Assembly (NCBI GenBank): GCA_021323535.1 | Contig: JAJONO010000023.1 | Span: forward strand, 1-64,000 | DNA length: 64,000 bases | Direction: 5' to 3' | Source of the DNA: Bacteroidota bacterium | GTDB lineage: Bacteria; Bacteroidota; Bacteroidia; B-17B0; Aurantibacillaceae | Part shown: positions 1-8,696 of the stretch, one piece after another | Layout of the letters: each line of letters begins with the position of its first letter | How positions within the stretch are numbered: position 1 is the stretch's first letter | Translations under genes and position numbers: made by a program | The notes under the pieces: model-generated | Told to the model about the DNA's origin: nothing | The model's input: the letters and a program-made list of their open reading frames with translations, nothing else | The model's database searches: none

Positions 1-189
1 CTCAACTCTGTTTTTTCATACAAAGGAAGAAACTGTTCCTTTAAAATCATCAGACTTGTTATTGACTTGTTAATGTTCTTGCAAGGTTTACTTCTTCTTT
101 ATACCATTGTATCTTTTTAAAAATATTGCATTACAAGGGTGAACTTTTTAAAACGTTATCAGTATTATAATCATCACTACATTATCAGT

Positions 190-2601
190 ATGACTAAAAT
201 TTACTCCCTGTTAATTCTCCTTTGCCTTACACTGGGTTCTTATTCGCAGAATTCTATTAAGGGTCTTGTCACCGACAGTGCCAAAAGCCCCGTAGCTTTT
301 TGTCCCATGGTGCTTTTAAAAGCTTCCGACAGCAGCCAGGTGAAAGGCAACTTAAGTGACAGCGCCGGTGTTTTTGTTTTCGAAAAAGTGAAACCAGGCA
401 CTTATTTCATCAAATTTAATGCTGTGGGTTACACGCCTGCTTCAAGCTCAGTTTTTGCCGTTGATTCTCTTTCACAGATTTCTTTACCGGTCCAGATCTT
501 AGGATCATCGGGGATTAACCTTAAAGAAATATCAGTGGCGGTTTACAGACCCACCATCGAATTTAAAAAAGGTACGGTGATCATGAATGTTGAAAACGAT
601 TTGCTCGCGCGGGGCAATACTGTATTCGATCTTCTTAAACGTCTGCCTGGTGTTATCATTGACGCGCAAAATAACATTAGCATTAACGGTGCCAGCGGCG
701 CACGCTTTTTAATTGACGACCGCATGCAACAAATGCCGGCTCCACAGGTTATAAGTATGCTGTCAGGTATGAGCGCCGATGCTGTTTCAAAAATTGAACT
801 GATAAAAAATCCTCCTGCAAGGTATGATGCTGCCGGAACAGGCGGACTCATTAATATTGTTACCAAACGCGCTAAAGTAAATGGTTATAATGGAAATATA
901 GGTTTCGGAATGAGCCAGGGAAAAAGATTTCGTGTGGGACCCAATGGCTCCTTCAATTATAAATCTAAGAAACTAAGCTTATTCAGTAATTTCTCTTATG
1001 GCCACTGGGACGGAATCAGTGAAAAGACATTGGAAAGGAATATTATTACCAATGGAAATACAGAAAAAATTAACTCTTATGGTACCAACGAAAGTTTCCA
1101 GCAGGTATTTTCAGGAAGCGGAGGTATTGAATACGACATTACCAAAACTACGCTCATTGGACTTTACATAAACGGCAATGTAAATAACGACCTCTATGTT
1201 AACAAAATGAGCACACAGGTTTCCAACAGTACTTTTTTCAATTACGCTAAAACTAACTATAACGTTAACGACCAATACAACGCAGTGGCTCCAAATATCA
1301 ATCTGAGCCTTTTACAAAAAATTGATACAACAGGCGGACAAATAAAACTTAGTTTTGGTTATAATAATTATTTTGAAAAAGAAACAAAGATCATAAGCAA
1401 TCGTTTTTATGATGCCAATGACCTGGAAGTGGCGCCTCTTAGTGGTTACGACAATCATTCCAACAGCTCGTATAATGTTTACACTGCTAAACTCGACCTT
1501 AATAAAACATTTAAAAACAAACTGAATCTTGAAACAGGACTTAGCCTTAACATAGAGGATGATTACCTTGATACGAAACTAAAATTTTCGAACCAGTCAA
1601 CAGGTTTTTTTGTTGGCGATACTTCGTTTTCCAACATCTGTAGATTCAGACAAAATCTGCCGGCGGCTTATTCTACTTTTTCTCGCAATTGGGATAAATT
1701 TGGATTTAGCTTAGGATTACGTGCGGAGCAAACCGATGTTAACATTGATTACATCAGCAACAAATATCTTTATAAACGAAATTATCTGAGCCTGTTTCCC
1801 AGTGGCAGTCTTGACTTCATGCCCGACAAGAAAAATTCATTCACATTTTCTTATAGTTATCGCATTCGCAGACCACATCAGAGCATGCTTAATCCTGTAA
1901 GACAATTTAATGAACAATTGAGTTACAACGTTGGTAATCCTGAGATAAGGCCACAGTTCGCGCATAACTTCAACCTCGATTACAGTTACAATCAGTTTAT
2001 CAACTTAAGCGCCGGACATGAAGAAACCAAGGACTTCACATTCTGGTACACTTACACACCTGATTCGTCGCGGGTAAATATTGATACGTTTTCGAATTTA
2101 CCACGCTTCACTAATACATACCTTAGCCTGTCGGCACAAAAACGGATCAAATGGTATAATTTCCAGACTTATCTTGTAGTAACACATCAAACATTCGAGG
2201 GCCAGTTAATTGGACAAGATGTTAGTTCGCAAACCACTCAATTTTATTTTAACCTGAATCAGGAATTTTATTTACCTAAGGATTTTAAAATACAAATCTG
2301 GGTCAGTCGTGGCTCGGCCATCAGACATGGTCCGCAGGTTTACCTTCCAAGAAGTGCTGTACACATCACCGTGAATAAATCCTTTTTAAAACAAAAACTG
2401 AATATTACATTGGGCCTTTACGATGTGTTGTATAAAGATTATTTTTCGTACACCTCAACTTATACCAATCAGAGTATGTACATGAAGGATCTCGCAGATT
2501 CTCGCAGAGTAAGATTAACGGTTAATTACCGGTTCGGAAAAATGCAGATACAACAAAGGCTTAAAGCTGAAAAAGGAGAGGGCGCAAAAACTGGAAAATA
2601 A
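190..2601 (+). CDS. TonB-dependent receptor-like outer membrane beta-barrel protein
   Basis: This is an outer-membrane protein of the TonB receptor/OMP_b-brl_3 type. The ATG at 190 gives a clean signal peptide ending in SYSQ; the longer reading frame begins at a GTG 51 bases earlier and adds a polar tail, so it was not used. After the signal comes a carboxypeptidase-regulatory-like Ig domain (about residues 20-105), then a plug-like segment that includes GASGARFLIDD, then a long series of amphipathic strands rich in aromatic and Asn residues that ends near the C-terminus with a typical TVNYRFG strand. The Gln/Lys-rich tail after that strand is unusual but short. The substrate is unknown, and no SusD partner is adjacent. 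Family assignment is firm; function in transport versus surface structure is open. Confidence 0.85.
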   Translation: MTKIYSLLILLCLTLGSYSQNSIKGLVTDSAKSPVAFCPMVLLKASDSSQVKGNLSDSAGVFVFEKVKPGTYFIKFNAVGYTPASSSVFAVDSLSQISLPVQILGSSGINLKEISVAVYRPTIEFKKGTVIMNVENDLLARGNTVFDLLKRLPGVIIDAQNNISINGASGARFLIDDRMQQMPAPQVISMLSGMSADAVSKIELIKNPPARYDAAGTGGLINIVTKRAKVNGYNGNIGFGMSQGKRFRVGPNGSFNYKSKKLSLFSNFSYGHWDGISEKTLERNIITNGNTEKINSYGTNESFQQVFSGSGGIEYDITKTTLIGLYINGNVNNDLYVNKMSTQVSNSTFFNYAKTNYNVNDQYNAVAPNINLSLLQKIDTTGGQIKLSFGYNNYFEKETKIISNRFYDANDLEVAPLSGYDNHSNSSYNVYTAKLDLNKTFKNKLNLETGLSLNIEDDYLDTKLKFSNQSTGFFVGDTSFSNICRFRQNLPAAYSTFSRNWDKFGFSLGLRAEQTDVNIDYISNKYLYKRNYLSLFPSGSLDFMPDKKNSFTFSYSYRIRRPHQSMLNPVRQFNEQLSYNVGNPEIRPQFAHNFNLDYSYNQFINLSAGHEETKDFTFWYTYTPDSSRVNIDTFSNLPRFTNTYLSLSAQKRIKWYNFQTYLVVTHQTFEGQLIGQDVSSQTTQFYFNLNQEFYLPKDFKIQIWVSRGSAIRHGPQVYLPRSAVHITVNKSFLKQKLNITLGLYDVLYKDYFSYTSTYTNQSMYMKDLADSRRVRLTVNYRFGKMQIQQRLKAEKGEGAKTGK

Positions 2602-2665
2602 TGGAATTTTGAGTGAGTGCTGATTTTATTTGAGTGAAATTTATTTCTTACAGCGAAAGAACAAC

Positions 2666-2673
2666 TATCTTTG
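2666..2673 (+). promoter_or_regulatory. Putative -7 box TATCTTTG
   Basis: TATCTTTG matches the Bacteroidetes -7 consensus TAnnTTTG. No TTG was found at the usual -33 position, so support is partial. It lies about 48 bases before a short ORF with a strong Shine-Dalgarno sequence and about 365 bases before the next long gene. Confidence 0.35.
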
Positions 2674-2720
2674 CCTATCGAATTCAACTTCTAATTAATT
2701 TTTTAAAAGGAGGTTTGATC

Positions 2721-2765
2721 ATGACAGAACGCCATCACATAAAATCCACGCAATTCATCGCATAA
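2721..2765 (+). CDS. Possible 14-residue leader peptide with strong Shine-Dalgarno
   Basis: An ATG at 2721 opens a 14-codon ORF (reads MTERHHIKSTQFIA, then TAA). It is preceded by AAAAGGAGG at 2705-2713, seven bases upstream of the ATG. Such a complete Shine-Dalgarno is rare in Bacteroidetes, which mostly initiate on A-rich leaders. The peptide has no recognisable family. It may be a translated leader or a chance match. The rest of the 437-base gap 2602-3038 holds only the upstream -7 box and a repeat-like stretch around 2880-2980. Confidence 0.25.
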   Translation: MTERHHIKSTQFIA

Positions 2766-2879
2766 AGCGGATTGGGATACTATTGCCTTAACAATTTATT
2801 CTCACTTGCTTCCTTCGGTAAAATACCGGAACGTGATTCGTATTGCCTGGTAAAATCTGAGACTTTTTAACCATCTATG

Positions 2880-2982
2880 CTTAACCGCGGGCGCGATGCG
2901 ACTTCGCAAAGAAAGCGCAAAGTTCGCGTCACTTTGCGTGAAATAAACCAAGCTTTGATCTGTGTTAATCTGTGACTAAAAA
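2880..2982. repeat. Degenerate intergenic repeat-like sequence
   Basis: This stretch contains CTTCGCAAAG/CTTTGCG inverted pieces and the doublet ATCTGTGTTAATCTGTG. A related ACAGATT/ACACAGAT doublet occurs on the other strand at 50390-50439. No coding capacity is seen. It looks like a decayed dispersed intergenic repeat. Confidence 0.3.
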
Positions 2983-3038
2983 TTACGTGTCAGATTTTGA
3001 ATTAAATCAATCCAACAATTATTTAAAATGAAACCTAA

Positions 3039-3770
3039 ATGGACATATCCATATTGGAACACTATGTACTTTGCAGCAGGCTCAGAACAAAAAGAAAAAA
3101 GAAGCAACTGCAGAAACTGGATTCCGACAAAAAATTAATACAACTGAATATACAGTTGAAACAACTTCGTAAAGAAATGCGAAACCTTGGCTACAAAGAA
3201 CTTGTTCCCCCTATTCAACGCGGATGGAAAAGACATTTTGAGCTTAGAGAAGATGTAGCAACAGGTAAGGATCGCGATTTCTTTTTAGCGCTTCTTGAAA
3301 AAGTAAACACGGTGGAGTATAGTCACCGAAAAGATTTTAAATTCAAGAGAAAAAGAAAAGGTAAAAAGGTGGACGTTGTTCGTACCCAGAGTCTGAAACA
3401 TTTTTATGAATGGGATTATCCACGACTAAAACTCACAGATAAACAAAAATTGTATTTTCACGAGCATCTATGGCTTACCGATAAGGGAGAACTCAGGAAA
3501 AAATATTTTTTTGCCGAACCCTGGCGTTATATTCTGAAAGTAAGACCTAACCTTATCACGCGGATAAAGATCATTGATCCACTATTATTACAACAGGAAA
3601 GTGAAATTTCAACTTACCTCGATAAAAGTCATCTTCGCCCAAGATTCGAGAGATTGATTTATGGTTACTATACCTGGAGTAATAAGTGGGAGCTGAAACC
3701 AAAAATGAAATACGTTTCTCTTGTACCTGTAAGTGAACTTGTAGCTGAATATTACGAAGAAAGAGAATGA
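3039..3770 (+). CDS. Hypothetical basic protein
   Basis: I do not recognise this 243-residue protein. It is strongly basic in its first half, with a KKK/RKRK-rich N-terminus (residues about 15-45) that reads as a short coiled helix, and a second cluster at about 105-115. The remainder is rich in aromatic residues (Trp, Tyr, Phe) with no obvious enzyme motif. There is no signal peptide or membrane segment, so it should be cytoplasmic; nucleic-acid binding is possible from charge alone. The ATG at 3039 is the first in frame. A 36-codon ORF starting at 3028 overlaps in another frame and is taken as chance. The gene is monocistronic and converges on pcm. Confidence 0.6.
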   Translation: MDISILEHYVLCSRLRTKRKKKQLQKLDSDKKLIQLNIQLKQLRKEMRNLGYKELVPPIQRGWKRHFELREDVATGKDRDFFLALLEKVNTVEYSHRKDFKFKRKRKGKKVDVVRTQSLKHFYEWDYPRLKLTDKQKLYFHEHLWLTDKGELRKKYFFAEPWRYILKVRPNLITRIKIIDPLLLQQESEISTYLDKSHLRPRFERLIYGYYTWSNKWELKPKMKYVSLVPVSELVAEYYEERE

Positions 3771-3780
3771 AGTATATTTT

Positions 3781-3824
3781 ACACATGGAACATTTTCCCA
3801 TCAGGGTAATTTTGTTCCATGTGT
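3781..3824. terminator. Inverted repeat between convergent genes, possible bidirectional terminator
   Basis: The 12-base arms ACACATGGAACA (3781-3792) and TGTTCCATGTGT (3813-3824) are perfect complements around a 20-base loop. The repeat lies just past the stop of the plus-strand gene and before the stop of pcm on the minus strand. The U-tract is poor, so it may instead be a protective 3' hairpin. Confidence 0.45.
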
Positions 3825-3859
3825 GTTATCGCAGTTTTTTACTTTTACCACAAAACAGT

Positions 3860-4510
3860 TTATTCCATCACAATGCCTGGCAACATGGGCACAAAATTAA
3901 AATGCCCGCATGCTTCCGTTTCAATTTCGGTATCAGAGATCTTCGTCACCTTGATCATTTGCTGAATGGTTTTATTTACCGGAACCACCATAATGCCACC
4001 GGTTTTGAGCTGCTTTAATAATTTACCCGGAATTTCGGGCGCCGCGGCAGTGATAAGTATTTTATCATACGGACCATTTGCGGGCAAACCCTCATGACCA
4101 TCGCCATAAAATAATTTTATAGCATTGTACCCAAGGCTGGCCAGCTTTTCTTTTGTTTTGTTGAAGAGCGCCTGCTGACGTTCGATGCTGAAAACATTGG
4201 CACCCAATTCAAAAAGTACGGCCGACTGATATCCCGAACCCGTTCCTATTTCAAGAACCTTATCGCCACGGTTCAGCTCAAGTAAGCTGGTTTGAAACGC
4301 CACTGTGTATGGTTGAGAAATAGTTTGACCAAGTCCGATGTCGAGAGGCTGGTCGGTATAAATTTCTTTAAGATTATAATCTTCGTCTACAAATAAATGA
4401 CGGGGAACTCGCTCAATAGCTTTGAGTATAATGTCATTGGTGAATCCTTTTTGCCGTATGCTTTCTACAAGACCGGCACGGTGTTGTTTGTGTTGAATAT
4501 TATCTGTCAT
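3860..4510 (-). CDS. pcm: Protein-L-isoaspartate O-methyltransferase
   Basis: This enzyme transfers a methyl group from S-adenosylmethionine to isoaspartyl residues in damaged proteins, starting their repair. The 216-residue length is normal for the family. Visible motifs are the family's PLDIGLGQTISQPYTVA segment (about residues 54-70), the SAM-binding motif I VLEIGTGSGYQSAVL (about 85-99), and the acidic motif YGDGHEGLPANGPYDKI further on. There is no signal peptide. The ATG at 4510 is well supported. The upstream HD hydrolase gene is on the same strand 30 bases away, so the two may be cotranscribed. Confidence is high from the motif pattern alone. Confidence 0.93.
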   Translation of the reverse strand: MTDNIQHKQHRAGLVESIRQKGFTNDIILKAIERVPRHLFVDEDYNLKEIYTDQPLDIGLGQTISQPYTVAFQTSLLELNRGDKVLEIGTGSGYQSAVLFELGANVFSIERQQALFNKTKEKLASLGYNAIKLFYGDGHEGLPANGPYDKILITAAAPEIPGKLLKQLKTGGIMVVPVNKTIQQMIKVTKISDTEIETEACGHFNFVPMLPGIVME

Positions 4511-4540
4511 ACTTCAACCATGCAAAGTATGTGCCTGCAC

Positions 4541-5101
4541 TTAGGATTGTTTCCGCAGGATACGGAGATTATTTTCCACAGCCCTCATCGCTCTCTTGTG
4601 AAGTTCCGGATTACTCTGATTCAGTGCTTCCAGGATGAGCTTACACTCCTTCAGAAAAACACCTGCAAAATCACGATCATCTAAAACGATGTCATTCACA
4701 TTGTCGAGAACATCGGCACATTTAATTGTTTGCGCATCGCTGCTGATAACACTCAAACGTTCCACTTCCATTTTTTTTCTTTTTCTGCGGTTCCAGTCCG
4801 GATAATTCTTTTTTGTGTAAATATCTGTAAGATCTGTTACAAGCTCCATGGTACGTTTTGTTTTCTGTTCACCAAATAACGGCGTTAGAAAGGATGTTAG
4901 TTCTTCAGCAGTTACGGGAGTATCTTCTAAAACATCGTGGAGCAAAGCGGCTGCAAGAACTGTTTCATCCAGCGTGTATTCCATACAGGTAGCCATTACT
5001 CTTACCGGGTGTTCTATATACCTTTCGGGACTATATCTCCTGGTTTGATCACCATGAGCCTTATCGGCAAAATCTTTTATTTTCTGAAGTGCGTTATTCA
5101 C
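4541..5101 (-). CDS. HD-domain phosphohydrolase (RelA/SpoT hydrolase-like)
   Basis: This is a small single-domain HD hydrolase of the type found at the N-terminus of RelA/SpoT and in stand-alone MESH1-like (p)ppGpp hydrolases. The metal-binding HD pair is visible in LLHDVLEDT, and H and R/Y residues of the first helix in AHGDQTRRYSPERYIEHP. I chose the GTG at 5101, giving MNNALQKIKDFADKAHG, which begins exactly at the domain. The ATG at 5146 adds a hydrophobic FFCFFLNLIFV tail untypical of a cytosolic HD enzyme, and a TATCTTTG -7 box lies within that extra stretch at 5113-5120. It probably precedes pcm in one transcript. The substrate, ppGpp or another nucleotide, is inferred. Confidence 0.8.
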   Translation of the reverse strand: MNNALQKIKDFADKAHGDQTRRYSPERYIEHPVRVMATCMEYTLDETVLAAALLHDVLEDTPVTAEELTSFLTPLFGEQKTKRTMELVTDLTDIYTKKNYPDWNRRKRKKMEVERLSVISSDAQTIKCADVLDNVNDIVLDDRDFAGVFLKECKLILEALNQSNPELHKRAMRAVENNLRILRKQS

Positions 5102-5112
5102 AGGAATGGAAA

Positions 5113-5120
5113 CAAAGATA
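5113..5120 (-). promoter_or_regulatory. Putative -7 box for HD hydrolase/pcm
   Basis: On the minus strand this reads TATCTTTG, matching TAnnTTTG. It lies 11 bases before the GTG chosen as start, so the transcript would have almost no leader. A correctly spaced -33 TTG is not clear. Confidence 0.35.
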
Positions 5121-5146
5121 AGGTTTAGGAAAAAACAAAAAAACAA

Positions 5147-5525
5147 GTTATTTTGTTATGATATTAGCAGCTGGAATGAAATACCGTTTCCACATTATTA
5201 AATCAACTGTTAAGGAAGGATCTCCAAAACGCACACTACTTCCTTCAGGCCCTAATGGCTGGCAACTATTGTGGGACATGGCTGGCGGGGATGAAACAAC
5301 TTCCTTAAATCCAGAAATAAATCAGTCAACAATAATTTTTCCTTTTTTTAAAGGCGCCCATCTCTCAAAAATTGTATAACAGCATGCGCCAGCCGGAACA
5401 TCCTTTGATTTTATTTCATTTTAAAGATAGTGAATTAAATTAAAAAGCCTTCGTCTCTTATTCATTAACAAATCTTAGGTTTTCAAATTTCATTCCCGCA
5501 ACCACTTTTATTTATCTTTAAATTT
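5147..5525. other. Intergenic region, no supported gene
   Basis: This 379-base stretch holds a 73-codon open frame (5158-5379) with no recognisable domain, signal or upstream ribosome-binding context, which I do not call as a gene. TATCTTTA at 5513-5520, one base off the -7 consensus, lies five bases before the next ATG and may promote the propeller gene as a near-leaderless transcript. Confidence 0.4.
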
Positions 5526-6578
5526 ATGAAACAACTAAGTTGGCTCGTTTTAATATTGTTCTTCAACATTTCTTTTGGACAGAAAAATAAAACAGACCCG
5601 TATTTCCTGGAAACACGCGATACTATTTCAACACGCGGACCAGCTTGCATAACCCGTCATATTTTAGAAGACAAAAAAGGAAACATCTGGCTGGCCACCT
5701 GGCAAGGCATTATAAAATACGATGGCAAGGTATTTACTAATTATACATTGAAAGACAAGCTTATTCATTTTCATGTTTATTCTTTAATGGAAGATAAAAG
5801 CGGAAACATCTGGATTGGTACGGTGCGTGGGGGGGCTTATAAGTACGATGGAAAATCATTTACACATTTCACCTATGACAATGGCCTGCCGGACGATTTA
5901 ATAGATTGTATGATGGAGGATAAAACGGGAAACATCTGGTTTGGCACAGATGGCGGGGTCAGCAAATTCGACACATCAGCCACCCGCACAATAAAACCTA
6001 AAACATCTCTGGTTACATTCGCAGATGTATCGCCGTATAAAAAAGGTTTTACCAATTACAATGTGAATAACGGTCTTTGTGGCGATCGTGTTAATTCAAT
6101 GATGCAGGATAAGAGCGGTAAGATCTGGATTGCCACACGAACCGGCGTTAGTGTGTATGACAATAAAACATTCAACCATTTTATGCTTTCAGAAAACAAG
6201 CCATTTACCAACGTACGTTGCGTTAAGGAAGATAAAAACGGAAAAATATGGATTGGCGGAATGGAAGGATTGTATTGTTACGATCCTTCGAAAACAGGAG
6301 AAGCGGCATTGACTAAATTGATGCCAAACTTTATAGGTTATATTAATGAAGATAAGGCTGGAAATTTATGGCTGAGCGCAGGCGAAGATAAAGGAATGGC
6401 CCTGTATAAATACGACGGGAAATCATTGACTAAAATCATAGAAAAAAAAGACAATGGCGATTCGCAGGTTTTTGAGAGCGTAGAAGACAAAAAGGGAAAT
6501 ATCTGGTTTGGTACAATGAGAGGTCCTTGCCTTTACGATGGAAAAACATTTACGTATTTTACTTATATCAAAAAGTAA
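5526..6578 (+). CDS. Secreted two-component-regulator-type beta-propeller protein
   Basis: The protein has a signal peptide (MKQLSWLVLILFFNISFGQ) followed by about eight Reg_prop repeats. Each carries the pattern EDKxGNIWxGT...YDGKxFxxY, for example at about residues 48, 90, 131, 195, 234 and 321. These blades form the periplasmic sensor propeller of hybrid two-component systems such as Bacteroides polysaccharide sensors. Here no Y_Y_Y domain, membrane helix or kinase follows: the protein ends after the last blade at 350 residues. It is therefore a stand-alone exported propeller, perhaps a binding protein. No cognate kinase is adjacent; the nearest, at 25797, has its own propeller. Confidence 0.8.
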   Translation: MKQLSWLVLILFFNISFGQKNKTDPYFLETRDTISTRGPACITRHILEDKKGNIWLATWQGIIKYDGKVFTNYTLKDKLIHFHVYSLMEDKSGNIWIGTVRGGAYKYDGKSFTHFTYDNGLPDDLIDCMMEDKTGNIWFGTDGGVSKFDTSATRTIKPKTSLVTFADVSPYKKGFTNYNVNNGLCGDRVNSMMQDKSGKIWIATRTGVSVYDNKTFNHFMLSENKPFTNVRCVKEDKNGKIWIGGMEGLYCYDPSKTGEAALTKLMPNFIGYINEDKAGNLWLSAGEDKGMALYKYDGKSLTKIIEKKDNGDSQVFESVEDKKGNIWFGTMRGPCLYDGKTFTYFTYIKK

Positions 6579-6607
6579 GAACCTGGAAACAGGAAATTCT
6601 CAAAGCA

Positions 6608-7135
6608 ATGTTAAATATGACTTTTACATCCTTCCCAGTCCTTACAACTGAAAGATTGACACTTAGACAACTTTCAGAAAGTGACAAACAAGATATATTT
6701 GCTCTGCGGTCTGACATTCATATAAACAAGTATCTTGACCGGCAACCAAGCAAATCATTGGAAGACGCAACAAACTTCATTAATAAGGTTAATGACAATA
6801 TTAAGAACAGGACCTCATTGTATTGGGCAATTACAATTACCGGCAACAAAAATATAGTGGGAACAATTTGCTTATTTGACTTTTCGGCCGAAGACGATAA
6901 ATGTGAGATTGGATATGAACTTTTAACCAATTATCAAGGACGAGGGATCATGAAAGAAGCGGCTGAAAAAATCATCGGGTATGCTGTTAAGACAATTGGA
7001 CTTAAAATATTTGAAGCATTTACTCATAAAGACAATCAAAGTTCTACCAGGCTCTTAAACAAACTCGGCTTTAAAAAATCAGCTAACCATGATCAGACAA
7101 ATAAAGATCTTTTTGTATTTAGGTTGGCTGTATAA
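6608..7135 (+). CDS. GNAT family N-acetyltransferase (RimJ/RimL type)
   Basis: This is an acetyl-CoA-dependent acetyltransferase of the RimJ/RimL-like group. The N-terminus TERLTLRQLSESD is the usual beta1 start of this group. The acetyl-CoA loop appears as YQGRGIMKEAAEKIIGYA (about residues 112-130), and the C-terminal half has the typical HKDNQSSTRLLNKLGFKK segment. I chose the ATG at 6608; another at 6617 is equally possible. The frame stays open back to 6527, but that would overlap the propeller gene by 51 bases. The substrate, a protein N-terminus or a small amine, cannot be told from sequence. Confidence 0.85.
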   Translation: MLNMTFTSFPVLTTERLTLRQLSESDKQDIFALRSDIHINKYLDRQPSKSLEDATNFINKVNDNIKNRTSLYWAITITGNKNIVGTICLFDFSAEDDKCEIGYELLTNYQGRGIMKEAAEKIIGYAVKTIGLKIFEAFTHKDNQSSTRLLNKLGFKKSANHDQTNKDLFVFRLAV

Positions 7136-7393
7136 AATTGACAGTAACGGAGAAGTTATCCAGTAGTACGCACAAGTTTTACTAAACCACAAATCAAGTG
7201 AAACAATAAACTGGAGAACTGGACATTTTTAAACCGGCAGAAAAAATAGTTTCGTTTTACACAACAGTATTAATCCTTGACTTACAGAATTATTTGTTTT
7301 AAAACTGATAAATAAGTTAATAAATGTAATATTAAGTTGTATAACTGAAATATAAGTTATATAATTGTACCATAATCTTTAAAACCAACGCCT

Positions 7394-8683
7394 ATGCTTA
7401 CTATGTTATTTAATTATTTACTTGAGAGCTCACTTTGCCTGATTCTCTTTATGGCAACATACAGGATGCTGATAGCCAGTCTTACACATTTTTCATGGAT
7501 AAGGTTTTATCTTATTAGCAGCGTTATTTTGAGTTTAGTATTACCATTAATTATTATCCCGATTCAATGGCAGTCTAAATTAATATCCGCAGAATCATTT
7601 ACGAATGTCCTGCAATTAACAACAAAACAAACGGGAACAGTTTTTACAAATAACCACGTGGCAAATTCATCTCCGGCAAATTCATGGTTGTCCGTGCAAC
7701 TAATAGTGGTTTATTGTTTACTGACCGTGTATTTAATTGGCTTTCTTTACAAAACATACTCCTTTGCTAAGAATCTAAAAAATATCTATGACTTTATTAA
7801 AAAGAACCCTAGAATTAAAGAAGCCAATTATTGGATAGTTAGTTTTAAAAGTGAAATTCCAGCTTTCTCTTTTTTTAATTTTATTTTTTTAAATAAAAAC
7901 TTTAAAGATCTTTCTGATAATGATCTTCAAACTATAAAAAATCATGAAATGATCCATGCTAATCAATATCACACACTTGATATTTTATTTATAGAGCTTG
8001 TTGGCGTGTTGTTTTGGTTTCATCCGTTGATGAACTATGTGAAGAAATCTCTCCATGAAATTCATGAGTATATCGTTGACGAAAAAATTGCAGGCAACGG
8101 CGAAAATAAAAAAGCTTATGCCAGGTTATTACTGAACTTAGCGTCGGAAACTAAAGTTTTTAATCTTGTCGCCAATTTTACTGGAGAAGACATAAAACAT
8201 AGAATTCAAATGCTTGCAAAACCAAGGACTTCACCAAAATACAAGCTTATGTTTATTATTCTTGTTCCGCTCACTGCAATGTTGTTACTATCATTCTCTT
8301 GTTTAAAAAACCCTAAAGCAAATTCCAATCCCGATAGCTATCGGGAACAAAATGAAGTTACCGGTATTCAGTTGCAATTAAAAAAATACTGTGGCGTTTA
8401 TCTCCCAACAAAAAGGAATTATGACAAATCACTAGAACCAATGGAAATAATAGTTAAGGGCAATAAGTTATTCGCCAATACAACGGGTGAATTACATTTT
8501 GAATCAGACAGCATATTCTCCTATACTGATAATAAGGCCAGAAGGGTTTTATTCTGGTTCGATAATAAAAAAGAGGTTACAGGTTGTGCTTTAGTAAAGT
8601 TTGTAACACAGGAGCACAGTAATTATTTGGTTTTAGAGGGTGGTGAATATTCGAAACACAAACAGGGTAAATCAGAAAAATAA
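7394..8683 (+). CDS. M56 family (BlaR1-like) membrane metallopeptidase
   Basis: This is a BlaR1/MecR1-type integral membrane zinc protease that senses a signal and cleaves the BlaI repressor encoded just downstream. The N-terminal 120 residues hold three hydrophobic helices. The gluzincin motif HEMIH is at residues 184-188, with FWFHPLMNYVKKSLHEIHEYIVDE following as in the M56 family. A further helix (about residues 295-310) ends at a Cys. The C-terminal 120 residues form a soluble domain unlike the penicillin-binding domain of true BlaR1. The linker carries an 18-base palindrome inside the coding sequence (8329-8346), translated as PDSYRE. The gene order, protease first and repressor second, is the reverse of the usual one. 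Confidence 0.88.
   Translation: MLTMLFNYLLESSLCLILFMATYRMLIASLTHFSWIRFYLISSVILSLVLPLIIIPIQWQSKLISAESFTNVLQLTTKQTGTVFTNNHVANSSPANSWLSVQLIVVYCLLTVYLIGFLYKTYSFAKNLKNIYDFIKKNPRIKEANYWIVSFKSEIPAFSFFNFIFLNKNFKDLSDNDLQTIKNHEMIHANQYHTLDILFIELVGVLFWFHPLMNYVKKSLHEIHEYIVDEKIAGNGENKKAYARLLLNLASETKVFNLVANFTGEDIKHRIQMLAKPRTSPKYKLMFIILVPLTAMLLLSFSCLKNPKANSNPDSYREQNEVTGIQLQLKKYCGVYLPTKRNYDKSLEPMEIIVKGNKLFANTTGELHFESDSIFSYTDNKARRVLFWFDNKKEVTGCALVKFVTQEHSNYLVLEGGEYSKHKQGKSEK
8329..8346. repeat. 18-bp palindrome TCCCGATAGCTATCGGGA, copy 1
   Basis: This perfect 18-base palindrome lies in frame within the linker of the M56 peptidase gene. The identical palindrome occurs at 10140-10157 inside a broken tRNA-Leu. 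Two identical copies in unrelated contexts indicate a dispersed REP-like element. Confidence 0.75.
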
Positions 8684-8696
8684 AAAACAATAAATT

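Noticed and set aside
3028-3138. 36-codon ORF overlapping the start of the basic hypothetical protein
   Set aside because: It overlaps a much longer frame, with no recognisable product; a frameshift could not be shown.
5158-5379. 73-codon ORF between the HD hydrolase and the propeller gene
   Set aside because: No domain, signal peptide or promoter supports it; composition looks like random intergenic reading.
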